From Toxonevra muliebris (taxonomy: Eukaryota > Arthropoda > Insecta > Diptera > Pallopteridae), in the NCBI GenBank assembly GCA_963691655.1, contig OY829326.1:145036998-145100997 (forward strand): a stretch of 64,000 bases of DNA. Reading direction: 5' to 3'. Below are positions 46,502 through 58,089 of this stretch, one piece after another. The notes under the pieces were generated by a model. That model saw nothing but the letters and a program-made list of their open reading frames with translations, had not been told where the DNA came from and did no database searches. Each line of letters opens with the position of its first letter. Within the stretch, counting starts at the first letter, position 1. The position numbers were made by a program, and so were the translations under genes.

Positions 46502-49282
46502 TCCTTCCAGGGTTAAACTTTCTACTATAGTCTAATAGCCTTGGCTAAGACCAGAATTAAACACATATTCAACAATATTTTCTTTTTCTCATGAAAAATA
46601 TCGGTGGGGCTTTCGAACAGTTTGCCAAGATTTACTCAGTGTAGTTTTCTTTCAAAAGCACGAATCAAAGCTATCCAGGCTTTCAAACACGAACTACTCT
46701 GGTAGTTAGCACATGTAATATTTCCCTTATAAATGGTATATTTCAAGAAGAAACATTTTGGAAACGGAGATAGTTTCAATCTATCACTGATTCTAAAAAA
46801 TATTCGTGTACTGATTCCAAAATCTCTACTACTTAGTTGTAGGTTAAGGTTAAGTTCATGAGAAAACACTAACTATTAATCGATTTTAAATCACTTTTCG
46901 AAAAAAACATACTGGGGGTACAGTTTCGTGTTATCTGGTGTAGTATCACTCATTCTTTGTAAATCCTTTCTAATTCTTTCAGTTTTCACACAAATTCTTA
47001 CCACATTACGACAAATATCACCAGTTTACAATCAGCTGTGAACACCCAAATGATTTAACAGAGCGAGTAATATCAAAATGATGGCAAAAGGTTCCAAACT
47101 AACAAATTGCCTAGACCTGCGATTTATTTGGAAATATTGCAGCTCACAAGAAATTAAATAATCCTCAAAAGTATAAATTTCACTGCTCTTATAAAATTAG
47201 TACAAAAGGCATATACTTCATAGCAAAGGGAGCATCATCTCTGCCTCGTTTTTGATTACTCTACATATGATCCTTGTTACAATTATTATGCTAGAATAGG
47301 AAACAAAATTATTCTGCCTTTAATCGGTTCAACTTCATCACATATTGCTTAGTTTATTTGCTAATCTCATTCAGCAAAAACTTTCATACTCAATAAATAT
47401 TGACATTTACAAAGTAATATCTGTCAAAAATCTGTCAAAATTTAATAATCTTCTAATTTTATCGCGTGCACACACACACACACATGTGAAAAGCAAAAAG
47501 AAACTTCATAAAAGTTTCAAAATACAAATAAAAAAACAAACACACATACATGCATACATGGTTTTATGTGTGTTTGTATGTATATAAGAATATGCACATA
47601 TAGGAGAATTGTGTGACAATATTAAAAGCACATTTAATTAAATTGAATTTCTTGTCAAAGTGTTTCTGCCTATTTGAATTTTTGACATTTTAGCGCATTT
47701 TAATGAGTTTCGAAAATATTTAATTGAAACAAATGAGTTAAAAGAAATACATTTTTGACATTTACAAATATTTGAGAAATATTTTTTATGTGTACATTGT
47801 ATGTATGATTGGCAACCCTATTTTAGTTACATTTATTTTATTTCATTTAAAATGATTATTATTTTAAGCAGCTGTTAATGTTCAACTTTTCTCTCAGCTA
47901 AACTTCACCACTCCGCACGCCCACTACATACACCACTATATGCATGCTGAAACACACACACACAGATGCCTGCTTACATACATATATATATGTACGTATA
48001 TGTCTGTACATAAATAAATGTCAAAAAATGCAGATTACTTATTAACCCCCCCATGGCGCTGAATATTATTCATTAATACGAACGATACCGCATAAAAATA
48101 AATACCATGGTAATATTCTTATGCTCCCACCTTTTCTTCGTGCTCTTCAGCCTGTTCTCCTTCTTCTTTTGGTTGGTTTTCCTCTGCTGCCATCTTTCCC
48201 TTTTACTTTCTCCTTTGTCTTTTACTTCATTTATTGTTACTGTGCGCTGCTGCCACCTTTTCGCCAATCTTTTAGAAATTTATTAGCGCTTTGGTAATAT
48301 TTTCTTGAATAAATTTCGAAATTTTCTTCGATACCACTGCCACAAAAATACAAAAAAAAAAAACGAAAAGACTCGCTCACATTATATACACCCATATTTA
48401 TAATTTCATGTTTTTCTTTTTTCACCTTGGGAGCGAATATTTTTTTTTCAATTTACAATTTAACCCCCCGTTGTAGCGAGCGTGGAAGAAATTGAATCCT
48501 AATCCATGAATATAGATGATTATTATATGCCACCTCTGCTGCACAATCATGCCCACTCCATTCCACACCTACCTTCACATCCATTTTCACTCCCGCCCCC
48601 CACACTCCCACATTACATTAAAATGCCGAAGAGGCAAGAAGCAGCGGGACGCTTTTCTTTTCGCGTTCGTTTGTCGTGCCCCATCGAAACCCATTAGAAT
48701 ATTTCTTGGCATTGATGATGATCCTGCGGCAGGTTGTTTTTTGTGCAACCTTGTTGCTATTTGGTATTTCTTTTTTGTATTGTAATTTTCTTTGCTGTGT
48801 TTTTGTTTTGTGTTTTCTTTTTTATTCGTTTTTTCTTTTTTTTTTTTTTTTTTGGGCAAAATATGTCGTAAAATTTTGTTATCTTTTCGTTATTACTGGT
48901 ACAATTTTACAATTTTATTAATGTTTTCCAAGTGGGGGTACATAATTGTAGAATGGTGTATACGATGAGTTATTGGTGAATCTCATTTGTTGGGCAAAAA
49001 AAAAAAATAAAAAACAAAATCAATTTTGCAAAATCGTTGTAAAAAAAAACAAATTACTTGAGAGTAAAAAGAAAAATAAAAATTCATTGCGATGGTTTCT
49101 TATGATCACAAATTCCATGGTTTTAAGAAAAAAGCTTACTGTGTTTTTTATTGAGAACAAGAGAAAATACTTGGAAAAGTTGAAGTACTAAGAAACTGAT
49201 GCATATATGAAATTGAGATAAGTCGAGAAGAGACAATAATATTGTACAGGTATGAACATAATTTTGTATAACTCTCTTTTCT
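46502..49282. other. No gene seen
   Basis: AT-rich with (CA)n at 47466-47484 and CA/CATA runs near 47955-48000. A locally GC-richer patch at 48510-48750 has overlapping open frames but no domain; it might be conserved non-coding DNA, which only comparison could show. Confidence 0.4.
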
Positions 49283-49283
49283 T

Positions 49284-49478
49284 TATTATTATTATTTGAA
49301 GGAAGGACGACTCGAAAGTCAGGCACTGTGACCTATATTGTACCAAAGCCCCAAGAAAGAAAGAAAGGAAGAGAGAGAGAGAAAGATAGATAAGAAACAT
49401 ACCCAAGCCGAGAATCGAACTCGGGTCTCCAGAGACCAGAGTCTGTCACTCTGCCACTAGACTACAGTGGCGATGGTA
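49284..49478 (-). mobile_element. tRNA-derived SINE with (TAA)n tail
   Basis: On the minus strand it begins GCCACTGTAGTCTAGTGGCA (A box TGGCAGAGTGA), has a B box GAGTTCGATTCTC near 49405, then a CT-rich spacer (49352-49392) and a body ending CAAATAATAATAATAATAAAG. The tRNA-like 3' part cannot pair with the 5' acceptor sequence, so it is not a functional tRNA gene. The TAA tail suggests mobilisation by an I-type element such as the one at 41960-43176. Confidence 0.72.
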
Positions 49479-49564
49479 AAACCTACAGTAGTATTGTGTA
49501 CCACAGGGGATAGCGGACCAGCGTCATATTTTTTCTCCTAGTAATGGTTGACAGCTGCAAATAA

Positions 49565-50204
49565 CTACTATGTTCCCACTGAGCGGAAAATACCTTGTTT
49601 CGAAAAGTTTCGTAATTTCAACGAAACTGCATTCGAAACCGAGCAAAAATCTAATGCAACCTTGAATGTGTTCACTGAAATAAATATTGAATTGAATTCA
49701 CCCTGATATTTCTATACAAACATTTATATTTTGCTTTGCATGCCACTTGATTAACATGGAAAAACGAAAATATAAAAAAAGAAATTTGAAGTGTGCGCGG
49801 GAAGAGGAGCTCATAGCCGAGGTATGGGCAGAAATGGTAGAGGAGCTGCGTAAGGCAAAAAAAAAAAAACGGTCATACATATGAACAAATGGTGGAGGAG
49901 CAGCTGCAGCTGAGGCTGAAATTGGCTGCATTTGAAGTAAAATAAGATACATAACAATTGACGCTTCCTCCTATACACTTTTATTTTATTTCTAAATATT
50001 CCGTTTATCATTTTGATTCTTTTCGTATTCAAATGGTTAAGGCCGAAATATTTAACCAGCATTTTACAACAACAAAACAAATAAACAATGAAATGTCAAA
50101 CAAAACCATAATCGAAACCAACTTCACAATGTAAACGATTGCAGTTTCGTTCGAAACCATTTGCTGAAACTACGCAATTTCGGCGCATTAGGAACATGGT
50201 ATTA
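49565..50204. repeat. Possible MITE with imperfect inverted ends
   Basis: Left CTACTATGTTCCCACTGAGC (about 49566) resembles the inverted right end TACCATGTTCCTAATGCGC (about 50183-50203). CGAAACTGCATTCGAAACC and GCAGTTTCGTTCGAAACC also mirror each other further in. No clear target duplication. Confidence 0.4.
49756..49884 (+). pseudogene. Small highly charged open frame of unknown origin
   Basis: ATG 49756 opens a short Lys/Glu-rich frame (MEKRKYKKRNLKCAREEELI and onward) that stops just after an A13 run. One base of slippage in the A run would continue it with EQMVEEQLQLRLKLAAFEVK. It sits inside the candidate MITE and could be the end of a transposon accessory protein. I do not recognise a family. 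Confidence 0.25.
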
Positions 50205-50416
50205 CCTTGCTTCGATAGCTCACAGAAATGTGATACATCGATAATTTTTTTTTTTCACTTTGTGTTTCGTTTAATTTGACTACATTTTTCGAGAACCAAT
50301 TCAGGTAAATATGTTCATAATATTCGCGGAACCTTAAGCCTTCTATACATACAAGAAATTTTGCATGAAGCTTACATTATGTTACTCATATGCTCCCATA
50401 TTGTAAAAAAGAGCGT

Positions 50417-50746
50417 TCGGGGAATTACGGACCATAAGTAATTTTTCATGCAAAATTTCAACACAGCATTAGTTTTTCGACAAAATGCCAAAAAAAGTTG
50501 GACCTGTAAAATACCATCCATTACAAAGTATGCAATCGAGCTGTTCACTTGGCATGCGCCGAAATGACTGCAAGTTACTGGACTTGCGAACATTGCATTT
50601 CGGACTGATTTTCGTTGCCATTTTTCACTTCATTTCACTTTTTTTCTTTTTAGTAATCAATGTTCTGACATTTTGAATAAACAATAAAGTTTTTCTACCA
50701 CATTTTTGCATTCTTAACAGATTTTCAAAGTGGTCCGTAATTCCTC
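50417..50746. repeat. Inverted-ended repeat, about 330 bp
   Basis: GGGGAATTACGGACCA near 50419 and its inverted counterpart TGGTCCGTAATTCCTC near 50730 bound this segment. It may be a small MITE. The interior has no coding signature. Confidence 0.4.
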
Positions 50747-51026
50747 GAGATTTTTAAAAATCGTAAAAACATTATTTTGATATAACTTTTATAATTTAAT
50801 ATAATTTGACCAAACTGCTGCGACCCAAAGGGAGGTAATTTCTTGTACTTCAAATTAAGCTTTAAAATTTTCAGAAAAAGTTATTTTTTTTGCGAGTTTT
50901 TGCCAAAATGAAAATGCGGTCCACAATATTTCAAAAACAGACAGTTGAATAAATTTTTTGCATAACCCGTCGACCTCTACGTAATCTAAAATGTTTTCAG
51001 TCCAATAGTAGAAGAGACACAACAAA

Positions 51027-51345
51027 GTGATTTTGCAGCATGACAACGACCGGCAACATGTTGTATAATCGGTTAAAACCTACTTGAAAACGTTCAAATA
51101 GTAGATCTACCCCACCCGCCGAATTCACCAGACATTGTTCCTTCTGATTATTATTTGTACCGCGTGGTCACGCGCCATTTATCGGCGTTGTACTTTCATT
51201 ATGATAAAGATGTCGAGAAATGGATTGATTCTTGGATAGCCACAAAATACGTGCCTTTTTTCAAACTTGGAATCCGTATGCTGTCTGAAAGATAGAACAA
51301 GGAAGTGGCTAGCGATCCGCAATATGGTACCTTAAATAACATGTG
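51027..51345 (+). pseudogene. Mauritiana-like mariner transposase C-terminal fragment
   Basis: Frames read VILQHDND, VKTYLKTFK, then after a frameshift HPPNSPDIVPSDYYLYRVV, KDVEKWIDSWIATK and FFKLGIRMLSER. HDN and SPDxxPSDYYL are the second and third catalytic motifs of mauritiana-type mariners. Three in-frame stops and one frameshift are visible, and the N-terminal half and terminal repeats are absent. This is a different mariner lineage from the copy at 10061, whose motifs are QQDSAP and SPDLNPMDY. Confidence 0.8.
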
Positions 51346-51848
51346 TTTAAATACTCATGTTTTTTAATAAATCATTAATTTTTACGAAAAAACAACGAGA
51401 ATTTATTCAAGTCCCCAATAAAAAATTTAAATTTTTTCATTTTTATCATTAACAATTTATGTTTGTAGCTGACGGTAAGCACGTGTAACAATAATTACAT
51501 ATGTAAAGTATGGTAATAGATTCATTTGTACTTTAAAATTATTGAAATTAAATATTTTATAATTATGTAATTAAAACGGTTATTATAATTACATATATTA
51601 GGTATTATTAAAACCGGAAAAAAAACGACAAAAAAATTAAAAAGTATCCAATTTGATCTACTTTATAATAGGTTCGGACTAGAGAGTAAAGAACGGAGAG
51701 TGGAATTGATTGTCTGTAACGGAAGATCAATTTAGCCTTATTTACCAATTGTCGTAAAGGGTTAAAATTATTAAACTTCCCACAGTGAAAGATAACACTA
51801 TACAACAAAATCAAAAAATTGTAATACCCATCTCCAAAGTGGATGGTC
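51346..51848. other. No gene seen
   Basis: AT-rich spacer without recognisable elements. Confidence 0.45.
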
Positions 51849-52823
51849 ACTGTTGCCACTTTGGTACAATTCCACCAAAACTGGTACATTTTTTTCCATT
51901 TTTCTGCGCTTGGTAAATTGGAACATACTTTTAAAATCTGGTACATTCTGTGGGCAAAATTAGCTTTTATAATAATTAAGAATTGTAAACTTATTTTCAA
52001 AATATTTTTTGTTAAAAAAAGTAAAATTTAAATATACATAATATATAATGCTTTCAAAAGAATTGTGTGACGATAGGTAAAAGTCTCATTATATCTAGTC
52101 GGCCAAAGACTATTTTTAAAATACAAAATATAATTTAATTATTGTGTTACTTTTTATTAAGTACGTAGTCTGGTGTTCCAGCTTAATTTTTAAGGTTATT
52201 TAGGGAATTTTTTATTATAACAAAATAAAATACAATTATTTTATTGGCATCTTTAACTGTACAAAAAAAGTTTTTGGAGTTTATTTTACGATATTTTTTT
52301 TTAGCGTTTTTTACGTCAAAAATAGACACCTTAAAAAAGGTGTTGGGCTGGCCCGGGTTTAAACATTTTGATTAAAAAACAGCTGGCGGACTTTCAGAAT
52401 TTTTTTTCAAAATCGCGTTGTATTTTGTTTAAAATTGTTGTAAAACGTAGGGAATAATGATTAAAATAAACAATTATACCTGCGGGAGCCATTTGCGTGT
52501 AAAATAACATATTAAAAGTTCAGCCCAATTCTCTTAGACTCCTGGGCCGGTAAAAAAAACCGTTGTTTCGGGAAAAACGATTTTAAAGTCTTAACGAGAG
52601 ATAAATTATTTACAATTTTGGTTTCAAATGTTTACAGTATACTTTCAATATATTGTACTTTTGAAATACATTTAAAAAAATACTCGATTTTTTGAAACTC
52701 GAACACCAGACTACATCCTTAATAAATAACATTTAATGTTACTTATTATTTTGGTACATTTTTCCCCCATTTGGTACATCTTTTGGTAAACATTGGTACA
52801 AAATAAAATGAGTAAGTGGCAAC
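51849..52823. mobile_element. Candidate hAT element with GTTGCCACTT ends (975 bp)
   Basis: The left end ACTGTTGCCACTTTGGTACA and right end read inward GTTGCCACTTACTCATTTT share a core GTTGCCACTT; GGTACA words recur just inside both ends. Flanks GGATGGTC and CGATGGTT agree at 6 of 8. No transposase frame. Confidence 0.5.
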
Positions 52824-52838
52824 CGATGGTTCCCAATG

Positions 52839-53036
52839 TTTTTTGGACCGCTGAATCCGAACCTGAAATCAATTTTATCGAAAAGATATAGATGCTCTAT
52901 TTTTCATTTCGAAAAAATGGAAATTTTGATAAAAATGGCGACCCATGTCCGAAAAATCAAAAAATTGGCTATATCTCGAAAATCTGAGTCGCTACGACAA
53001 AAGTGATTTCAGATTCGGATTCAGCGGTCCAAAAAA
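52839..53036. repeat. Palindromic repeat, about 200 bp
   Basis: TTTTTTGGACCGCTGAATCC (from 52839) is mirrored by GGATTCAGCGGTCCAAAAAA (to 53036), with arms of about 33 bp and few mismatches. The arms continue with CTGAAATCA / TGATTTCAG. It is a strong hairpin, probably a small MITE. Confidence 0.65.
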
Positions 53037-54095
53037 ACATTAAAAATCATTCATTTCGCAGATGGGCAAAAAACGGTGTTGAATAGTGTAATACTGAATT
53101 TAAATTTTTTTTTTTATTATTAAAAAAAAGGGTGGGAAACATTCGCGAATGATTCAAAATACATCCGTAAATTGCTTAAAAGTTATAAATTCACAAACAT
53201 TTAGAAGTAAATTTCCCCGATTTATGGACACTTGAAGTGCTTTTATTCCCAATGCAGTTCTGTTCCATTTTGAATCGACATTAGAGTTGAAGATTTTTAG
53301 TTTGCTCCGATTCATTTTTTTGTTTTTTTTTATGCGAGAGTTCCGTCAAAATATCACAAATAAGGCGTCCTGAACCTGGATCCGAGGCCCTGTCATCATC
53401 TAATATTGGTTGGATGTAAGGATACAAATCTTAGAGTAAGATTTTAAATCAATTTTATATATTTACTATGAGAACTAAGGAGAAAGAGGAATTTAAGCCG
53501 AATGAGGTTTTCCTAAGCGAGATACAAATGCACAGTGGTTCAGTTTTATACTGAGAGCGGAAGAAAATAGAAGAATTGACCACAGATTAACGAAATTCGG
53601 CATCTTTCATTTTTAGATTAAGAAAAAGTAATCTGTGGAAATGAGCGTGATCAGTTAACCGCCACACCCAACTCCCTTACAAACGTCAGAGCTGTAAAAG
53701 ATTGCAGTCATTTCGAACTGCATTCATTGAAGTCACTGGAAATGAATAACGTTTTCTGATTACAGTCTTTGATTTCATTTGAGACTTAAGACTTTAAAAA
53801 ATTAAGTCACCAGTCTTTTTGAAGTCAATGACTGCTCATTGATTATATCAATCAATTTGAGACTTCAATGCAAATAAATCACAATCACTCACATGACTTC
53901 ACATTGAAATCTTGCAATCATTTGAGACTTCACCTTCACTGAGTGAAGTCTGTTATTGAATGATAAAAAATATACAGTATTTATAAGTAGTATAATTATT
54001 TAATTAAACAAAAAAGCTCTTCATGATTTTAACGACAATAAGACAGTTGTGAAAAAACATAATACATATCATCTTAGACATACATACATATAAGT

Positions 54096-55103
54096 AGGTT
54101 AGGTTAGGTTGGAGTAGCTGTCGAAAGACATACACCAGGGCCCTAGCCAGGATTTTTTTTCGGAGGGGTTTTCATTCGAAGAAAATATTCATAAATAATT
54201 TTTATGAAACTGATGTTGAAATAAATAAATTAGATACGATGTTGCATTTGATGGACCCTATCAGTCAAGAAACAATAGTGGATAAATGCCTTGAAGCTAT
54301 AGGAATTGTTCTTCCCGAGTTTTTTTTTAATCTTAACCTAAAAAAAATGGCCGAAAATTACAAAAAATTCACAGAATAATCAATTTCAATTTTTTCAAAT
54401 AAATATTATTCAATGATTCAATTATGAGGAACCCGGATGAAGTTAGCATATATTCCCTAATTTCGTGCAGTCACAGCATTAAAAGGGATCTTCCGAGCAG
54501 ATGTGTTTATGTCTACGGGTGCAGGAAAAAATTTACAAAGAACGGATTTTATCTTACTCACACTCACAGCCAGACATAATGAAAAGTGCAGTGGTCCGCA
54601 GTGTTTTAAGGGGCGCTGGTTACAAATCTGCAGTCAGATTTTAAAAATTCAAAATTCCGAATCAAATATGGCGGACAAGTTAAGCATAATAAAATATTGC
54701 TTTGTATTACTTTTCACTTTTCTATTTTTTATTAATTTTTAAGCTTTTCAAAATGTTTCACGACGAAGCTTTAAATCAAAAACAGTTACTGACATAGAAA
54801 AACTATGAATGCAGGATTGCTCAGCATCACCTTCTCTTTTTGAATCTGAAATCAAGCCTCATGTCAAAGAAAATAAATCAGAATTGATCGCATAGTGTAA
54901 CTAAGATTTCAAATTTACTTGACTTTTTGGAAAAAAACCGACGGAAGTAAAAAATATTCAAAAATCGCCCAATGGATTTTATTTTCTTCCTTTTTCCATC
55001 CACTGGAAATTTATAAAAAAAATTTGAAGAAAGTTTCCACATTTCGGAGGGGGTCAGAACCCCCAAAACCTCCCCCTAAATACGGCCTTGCTACATACAC
55101 AAT
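54096..55103. mobile_element. TTAGG-bordered SINE fragment, split by hAT A copy 3
   Basis: GGTTAGGTTAGGTTGGAGTA and CTGTCGAAAGACATACAC, then the hAT, then ACATACACAATAAG. ATAAGTA occurs at both outer borders as a short duplication. Only the tail-proximal ~40 bases of the SINE are present. Confidence 0.6.
54136..55090 (-). mobile_element. hAT-like family A, copy 3 (955 bp)
   Basis: Reads CAGGGCCCTAGCC at the left and AAATACGGCCTTG at the right, the reverse orientation of copies 1 and 2, with internal similarity throughout (for example AAAATGGCCGAAAATTA and AACAGTTACTGACATAG). ACATACAC flanks both sides (54128-54135 and 55093-55100), with two extra bases CT at the right. Its open frame at 54503-54742 has no domain. 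Confidence 0.8.
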
Positions 55104-55717
55104 AAGTAACTACATACACAAATAGAACATCGAATAACCAAGTTTTTATATTAGATACAAATTTAATTAGAAATTTTTTTAAATAAATAAAAAAAATTGA
55201 AATTATTATAATTTATACTGGTATTTCTAGTAAATTTCGAAAAAGTTGCTTGAGGCACAGCTTTGGTTTCGTTGATTTTTTTATATTTGCAACAAGAAAA
55301 ATAATTCGTAACAAGTGTGAACATGAAAATGTGTAAAATTCTGAAAAAATAACTTAAATGACTTCCAAGTTATTTCCACGAATTCAATTTATTTCGGTGA
55401 AGTCAATTGACTTCATTGAAATAAATTGAAGTCAATTGACTTCAATTGACTTCAAATGACTTAAATTCACTTTAAATGACTTCAAGTCAATTAATACTTT
55501 GTTGAGATTAGGACTGCAAATAAGAGACTGATCATTCATGACTTCAAAAAAATGACTTCAAAAATGAAGGATAAGTCATTGACTTCAATACGACTTGTGA
55601 CTTCAAAGTCTTAATTCCGCATTCACAAAAAGACTGGATTATTGCAATCATTTTTTTTAGAAGTCAGTTGACTTTAAACCTAAAAAGACTGCAATCTTTT
55701 ACAGCTCTGACAAACGT

Positions 55718-56570
55718 AAGGGAAACGTAAAAACCATAAAAATGGTTTAAGCAAAGATATTGAACCGGAATTTTTATCAAAAATTATATATAAAAATAAA
55801 ATGTAGGCGAAAAATAGGCAGAATCGGTCAACTGCCAATCCCACCTACCATACAAATGCAAAATATAAAAGGTCGTAGAAATCGTTTGAGCAAAGCTATC
55901 AAGCTATCCAGAATGATGAAAAGACTATGAAATAAAAATGGGCATGCTCGGTTACTTGCGCGCGTACTTTCTATACAAATGGGAAGTAAAAAAGGAGTAA
56001 AAAATCGTATAAACAGAAAAAGAATTGTAAAATGAATGCTTGCTTTTGATAAAAATTCTCCAAAATTTAATCAAACCGGCAAATGAAGGTACTTCGACTC
56101 AATAACCAATCTTAATGTATCTATATACAAAGGATGTCAAGTTTACATGCTATCTAGTTATGTAAATAGAGCTCATGTAATGGCTTATTTTGTTCGATTC
56201 AACAAATAAACCAACAGCAATTGAAAAATAATCACTTTGCACTTGTCAATATCAAAACAAAAAAAAAACAAAAAAACTATTAAACTCAAGTACGTAACTA
56301 TGTATATTTAAAACTATCATAATTTTTTGTTTATTTTTGTAACAATGAAATCCATTTAATTTTTTATTTACAAACAACAGAAAAATTCATAACATTTCAA
56401 TTCGAGAAACGGCAAAAACAATAATTGCAACCAAGGCACATGCCTTTCCAATTTGACTATTTAACTATTTCATTCAAATTATAACAAACAATTAAATTTT
56501 TTTTTTAAAGTCATTGTTAAAATTAAATAATTTTTGCTACACTTAATTAAACATTTGCGATTGGGCATTT
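55718..56570. other. No gene seen
   Basis: AT-rich, with a dispersed-repeat word CCCACCTACCATACAAATGC near 55848. It forms the upstream region of the small secreted-peptide gene. Confidence 0.5.
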
Positions 56571-56576
56571 GTTTAC

Positions 56577-56608
56577 TATAAAAGCAAATGAATTCTGGGC
56601 TAACATCA
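56577..56608 (+). promoter_or_regulatory. Core promoter of the secreted-peptide gene
   Basis: TATAAAAG at 56577-56584 and a TCA start-site-like word with A at 56608, exactly 31 bases downstream of the first T. This is the textbook fly spacing. The predicted 5' untranslated region is 45 bases to the ATG at 56653. Confidence 0.75.
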
Positions 56609-56652
56609 ACAGTTGACAATCACCTCGAACATTGTTGAATACCAAAATAATC

Positions 56653-57034
56653 ATGCAGAAAAGTGTTGCCGTTTTATTTATTTTAAGCGCTTTATTGTGC
56701 AGCTTTGTGGTAAGCATAACAAAGCCAACAAACCAAAACCAAAAAAATAGAAAAAAGGAAAATAACAGTGAAATAACAATGTCAACATATCGTTTCGTTT
56801 ATAATTTCTAGGCTGCTGCTCCACAACAAACACCTAGCGGAGCACCACCAAGCGGAACACCACCTAATGGTGCACCACCTGGAGGTTAGTTTTATTTACT
56901 ACATTCTATTTTACATAACTATTTCTAATTTTAATAAAATTCAAGGATGTGGCGGTCGTGGTCCACCACCAAATGGACAAGGACCTCCTCAACGACAAAC
57001 GCAACAAGGCTCTCAAGGGACTGCTTCCGGTTAA
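56653..57034 (+). CDS. Small secreted Pro/Gly/Gln-rich peptide, three exons
   Basis: Exons 56653-56709, 56812-56884 and 56946-57034 encode 72 residues. Introns of 102 and 61 bp obey GT-AG (GTAAGC/TTTCTAG and GTTAGT/TTCAAG), and the frame is kept through a phase-1 second junction. Exon 1 encodes a signal peptide (MQKSVAVLFILSALLCSFV), with cleavage likely among the Ala residues that open exon 2. The mature part, about 50 residues, has three related pentads (SGAPP, SGTPP, NGAPP), then GCGGRGPPPNG, and a Gln/Ser-rich tail ending at TAA 57032. It has one cysteine and no known domain. A TATA box, initiator-like start and AATAAA surround it. Compact TATA-driven genes of this type are often strongly tissue- or stage-specific; roles in immunity, reproduction, saliva or cuticle are all possible and none is shown. 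No paralogue is seen in the window. Confidence 0.82.
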
Positions 57035-57109
57035 ATTTTAGATGCTGATCTTTGAACTCTCTATTGGCATATGTACCTTGTTGTTATGACGGCTAAAATC
57101 TAAATCTAT

Positions 57110-57115
57110 AATAAA
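57110..57115 (+). terminator. Polyadenylation signal of the secreted-peptide gene
   Basis: AATAAA 76 bases after the stop codon, followed by AT-rich sequence and a GTTTTGTGTTT stretch, as expected for a GU-rich downstream element. Confidence 0.75.
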
Positions 57116-57560
57116 ATATTAATATGTTAAATTGCTAAAAAGTTTTGTGTTTCAATTAGAAAAATGGAGAACTGAAAAGAAAATGTTGTAAAATATTTTG
57201 TCATTGTGTCTAACTAAACATTGTGGTTAGTTAGTGCCATTGGCTTAATAATAAAAACCATAAAGGTAAATTATTACCTTCGAGCATTTTATCTACCGCA
57301 GTAATAAATTTTAACTTAATTATAAACATGAAAACATTAAATTGTTATGCCAACCATTAGAGCAAACGTATAGAGATGCAGCACAACAATTTGGGTAAAA
57401 ATATATGCAAATTTTTGAATAAAATTTCTCTCCCTCTCTCCTTTTTTTTTCAAATTAATTGAGGACTTTTTAAATATTGAATTTATGAAAGTAAAATACG
57501 CTTAGAACCAAACATGGAAAAGGTCCAGGAGCTCATACTAATCCTACTCTAATGATGTCC
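57116..57560. other. No gene seen
   Basis: AT-rich spacer. Confidence 0.45.
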
Positions 57561-57569
57561 CGACAACAA

Positions 57570-57960
57570 CGGATTTAAAAATTAGAACTTTTGATGGTAA
57601 CACTTCTCTGCTAGCCATTGGTTCTAATGCAGAAGATTCAATCAAAACCTTACATTCTACTGTCAAACATATTTATACTTGGATGAAGGAATGACGACTC
57701 AAGCTTAATAACAGAAAGTCTATATAAATTTATTTTACAAACAAGAAAATTCAGTTCATTAAAGACTATATAAACGGCCTTGAAATACCAAACATTAGTT
57801 GGAGAAGCTTATCTAACATAATTCTCCAAAACTCAGCCATTCTTTTCATTATTTCCAACAAATAACGGACACTGGCTCACATTCAGCGATTCTGCAAAGA
57901 GTCTAGAGTTGAGGATGGGCTGGGCTTAACCAAAGCACTGAACTTCACGGACCATCGCAC
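57570..57960 (+). pseudogene. Jockey-like reverse transcriptase remnant
   Basis: One frame from 57611 reads LAIGSNAEDSIKTLHSTVKH, IYTWMKE-stop-RLKLNNRKS, then IYFTNKKIQFIKDYINGLEI PNI after another stop. The order (helical linker, W(M/R)..(W)RLKLN..KS, F.N then a short beta strand and NG..IP) is that of the segment just after the YADD motif in jockey-type RTs. The YADD itself is not preserved. Stops and frameshifts are frequent. Confidence 0.6.
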
Positions 57961-58089
57961 TATACCCTGAATAGATCCAGTATAAGAGAAAAGAAACCCA
58001 GAAAATAATTATGAGAAGCGAAATGGAAAGAAGAAAAGTTTAAGGTCTCTATACCTCGAACTTCTTTCTTTCACTAATGAACTTTAAAA

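Larger units (their letters stand above)
53687..55709. mobile_element. hAT-like family B, copy 2, with two nested insertions
   Basis: Both ends read inward as CAGAGCTGTAAAAGATTG and are flanked by a perfect 8 bp duplication ACAAACGT (53679-53686 and 55710-55717). From about 54095 to 55108 it is interrupted by a TTAGG-bordered SINE fragment carrying a family A hAT; the host resumes after ATAAGTA repeated on both sides. Without the nest it is about 1.0 kb, matching copy 1. Confidence 0.85.

Noticed and set aside
49405..49475. Functional tRNA gene
   Set aside because: A and B boxes are present, but the 5' and 3' acceptor sequences do not pair and the sequence continues into a CT-rich spacer and TAA tail, as in a SINE.
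54503..54742. 79-codon frame as a transposase
   Set aside because: Lies inside hAT family A copy 3 but shows no hAT catalytic or dimerisation motif and is not preserved in the other copies.
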